This document shows, piece after piece, positions 63,581-64,000 of a DNA stretch of 64,000 bases (position 1 is its first letter; every line of letters starts with the position of its first letter). The translations under genes and the position numbers were made by a program. The notes below the pieces were generated by a model. It saw nothing but the letters and a program-made list of their open reading frames with translations, did no database searches and was not told where the DNA came from. Origin of the DNA: Haliotis asinina (taxonomy: Eukaryota; Mollusca; Gastropoda; Lepetellida; Haliotidae); the NCBI RefSeq assembly GCF_037392515.1, contig NC_090290.1, forward strand, positions 18,923,753-18,987,752. The letters run 5' to 3'.

Positions 63581-64000
63581 AACTGTTACAATGTCCATGA
63601 AACATCAGGCTCAGCTTGGTTGAAGTATTTGAATGGATGAAAAATCTTATGGTTTTCTTTCGAAAAAATCTTGACATATAGAAAAGAATTTCATTCCTGT
63701 AAGATTTTTTGCCTGAAATCATATTTACAGTCGCTGACTTTAAATACTCAACTGAACAGTTGATTCACAAGTTTTTGTGACAATATAGAATGTAAATATA
63801 GATTTATTCAATTATTTTATAACCTTTTTATGCATGAAGTCAGATGACATGAAAGGGTTTGTTAATTTTGCTATTTGTGTATATCTGCAAATTCTCGTAG
63901 TTTTTTTGCTTTAGAGAATTGCATATACTAGTAATGCATGTAAATTTTGCTTTGCAACTCTGCTTGTATGTGGAGCTTGGTCTGCAGTTGAAAAAAAGGA
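63581..64000. other. No recognised feature
   Basis: AT-rich flank to the window end. Confidence 0.5.

Noticed and set aside
63297-63722. 141-codon minus-strand frame LPTCLLTYLPAAYLPT
   Set aside because: Translation of the GTAG minisatellite.

Overview
This is a window of animal nuclear genome, about AT-rich, with spliced genes, long repeat-filled introns and no bacterial-style gene packing. The commonest repeats are two SINE families that I remember from abalone (Haliotis) sequences, and both intact gene models are metazoan. A gastropod mollusc, probably an abalone, is the best guess; that assignment rests on recollection and not on a search.

Layout. 1-3.5 kb: a small DNA-transposon remnant, a minisatellite, and a minus-strand gene for a protein with a transposase-like helix-turn-helix followed by four C2H2 zinc fingers. 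3.7-7.8 kb: remains of three unrelated retroelements (an RNase H-bearing LINE, a Penelope-like element, an L1/Tx1-like LINE). 8.5-8.9 kb: a TG microsatellite between inverted arms. 9.3-10.8 kb: a decayed STAND-type P-loop NTPase (nSTAND3-like, an immune-type family expanded in molluscs). 11.0-13.6 kb: a 54/55-bp satellite split by 1.5 kb of other DNA. 14-21 kb: gene-poor, with SINEs and two MITEs.

21.6-52.1 kb: one minus-strand gene of 17 coding exons that joins in frame to a 681-residue coiled-coil protein, the likely orthologue of vertebrate CCDC177. Its introns hold SINEs, MITEs, minisatellites and duplicated segments. 52.35-56.26 kb: on the plus strand, head to head with the former, a five-exon gene for a 194-residue LSM12 orthologue. 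The start codons are only 209 bp apart, so the two genes probably share promoter sequence. 56.3-64 kb: a probable LSM12 3' UTR, a nested MITE/SINE, further SINEs, a mariner-like MITE and a GTAG-rich higher-order minisatellite.

No operon-like cooperation is expected. The coherent units are the CCDC177/LSM12 divergent pair and the single zinc-finger gene; the NTPase locus looks dead. The points most worth following are the HTH plus zinc-finger fusion, the tandem repeat that copies a CCDC177 5' splice site six times, the two SINE families sharing one 3' tail, and several undescribed-looking MITE families seen here in pairs.
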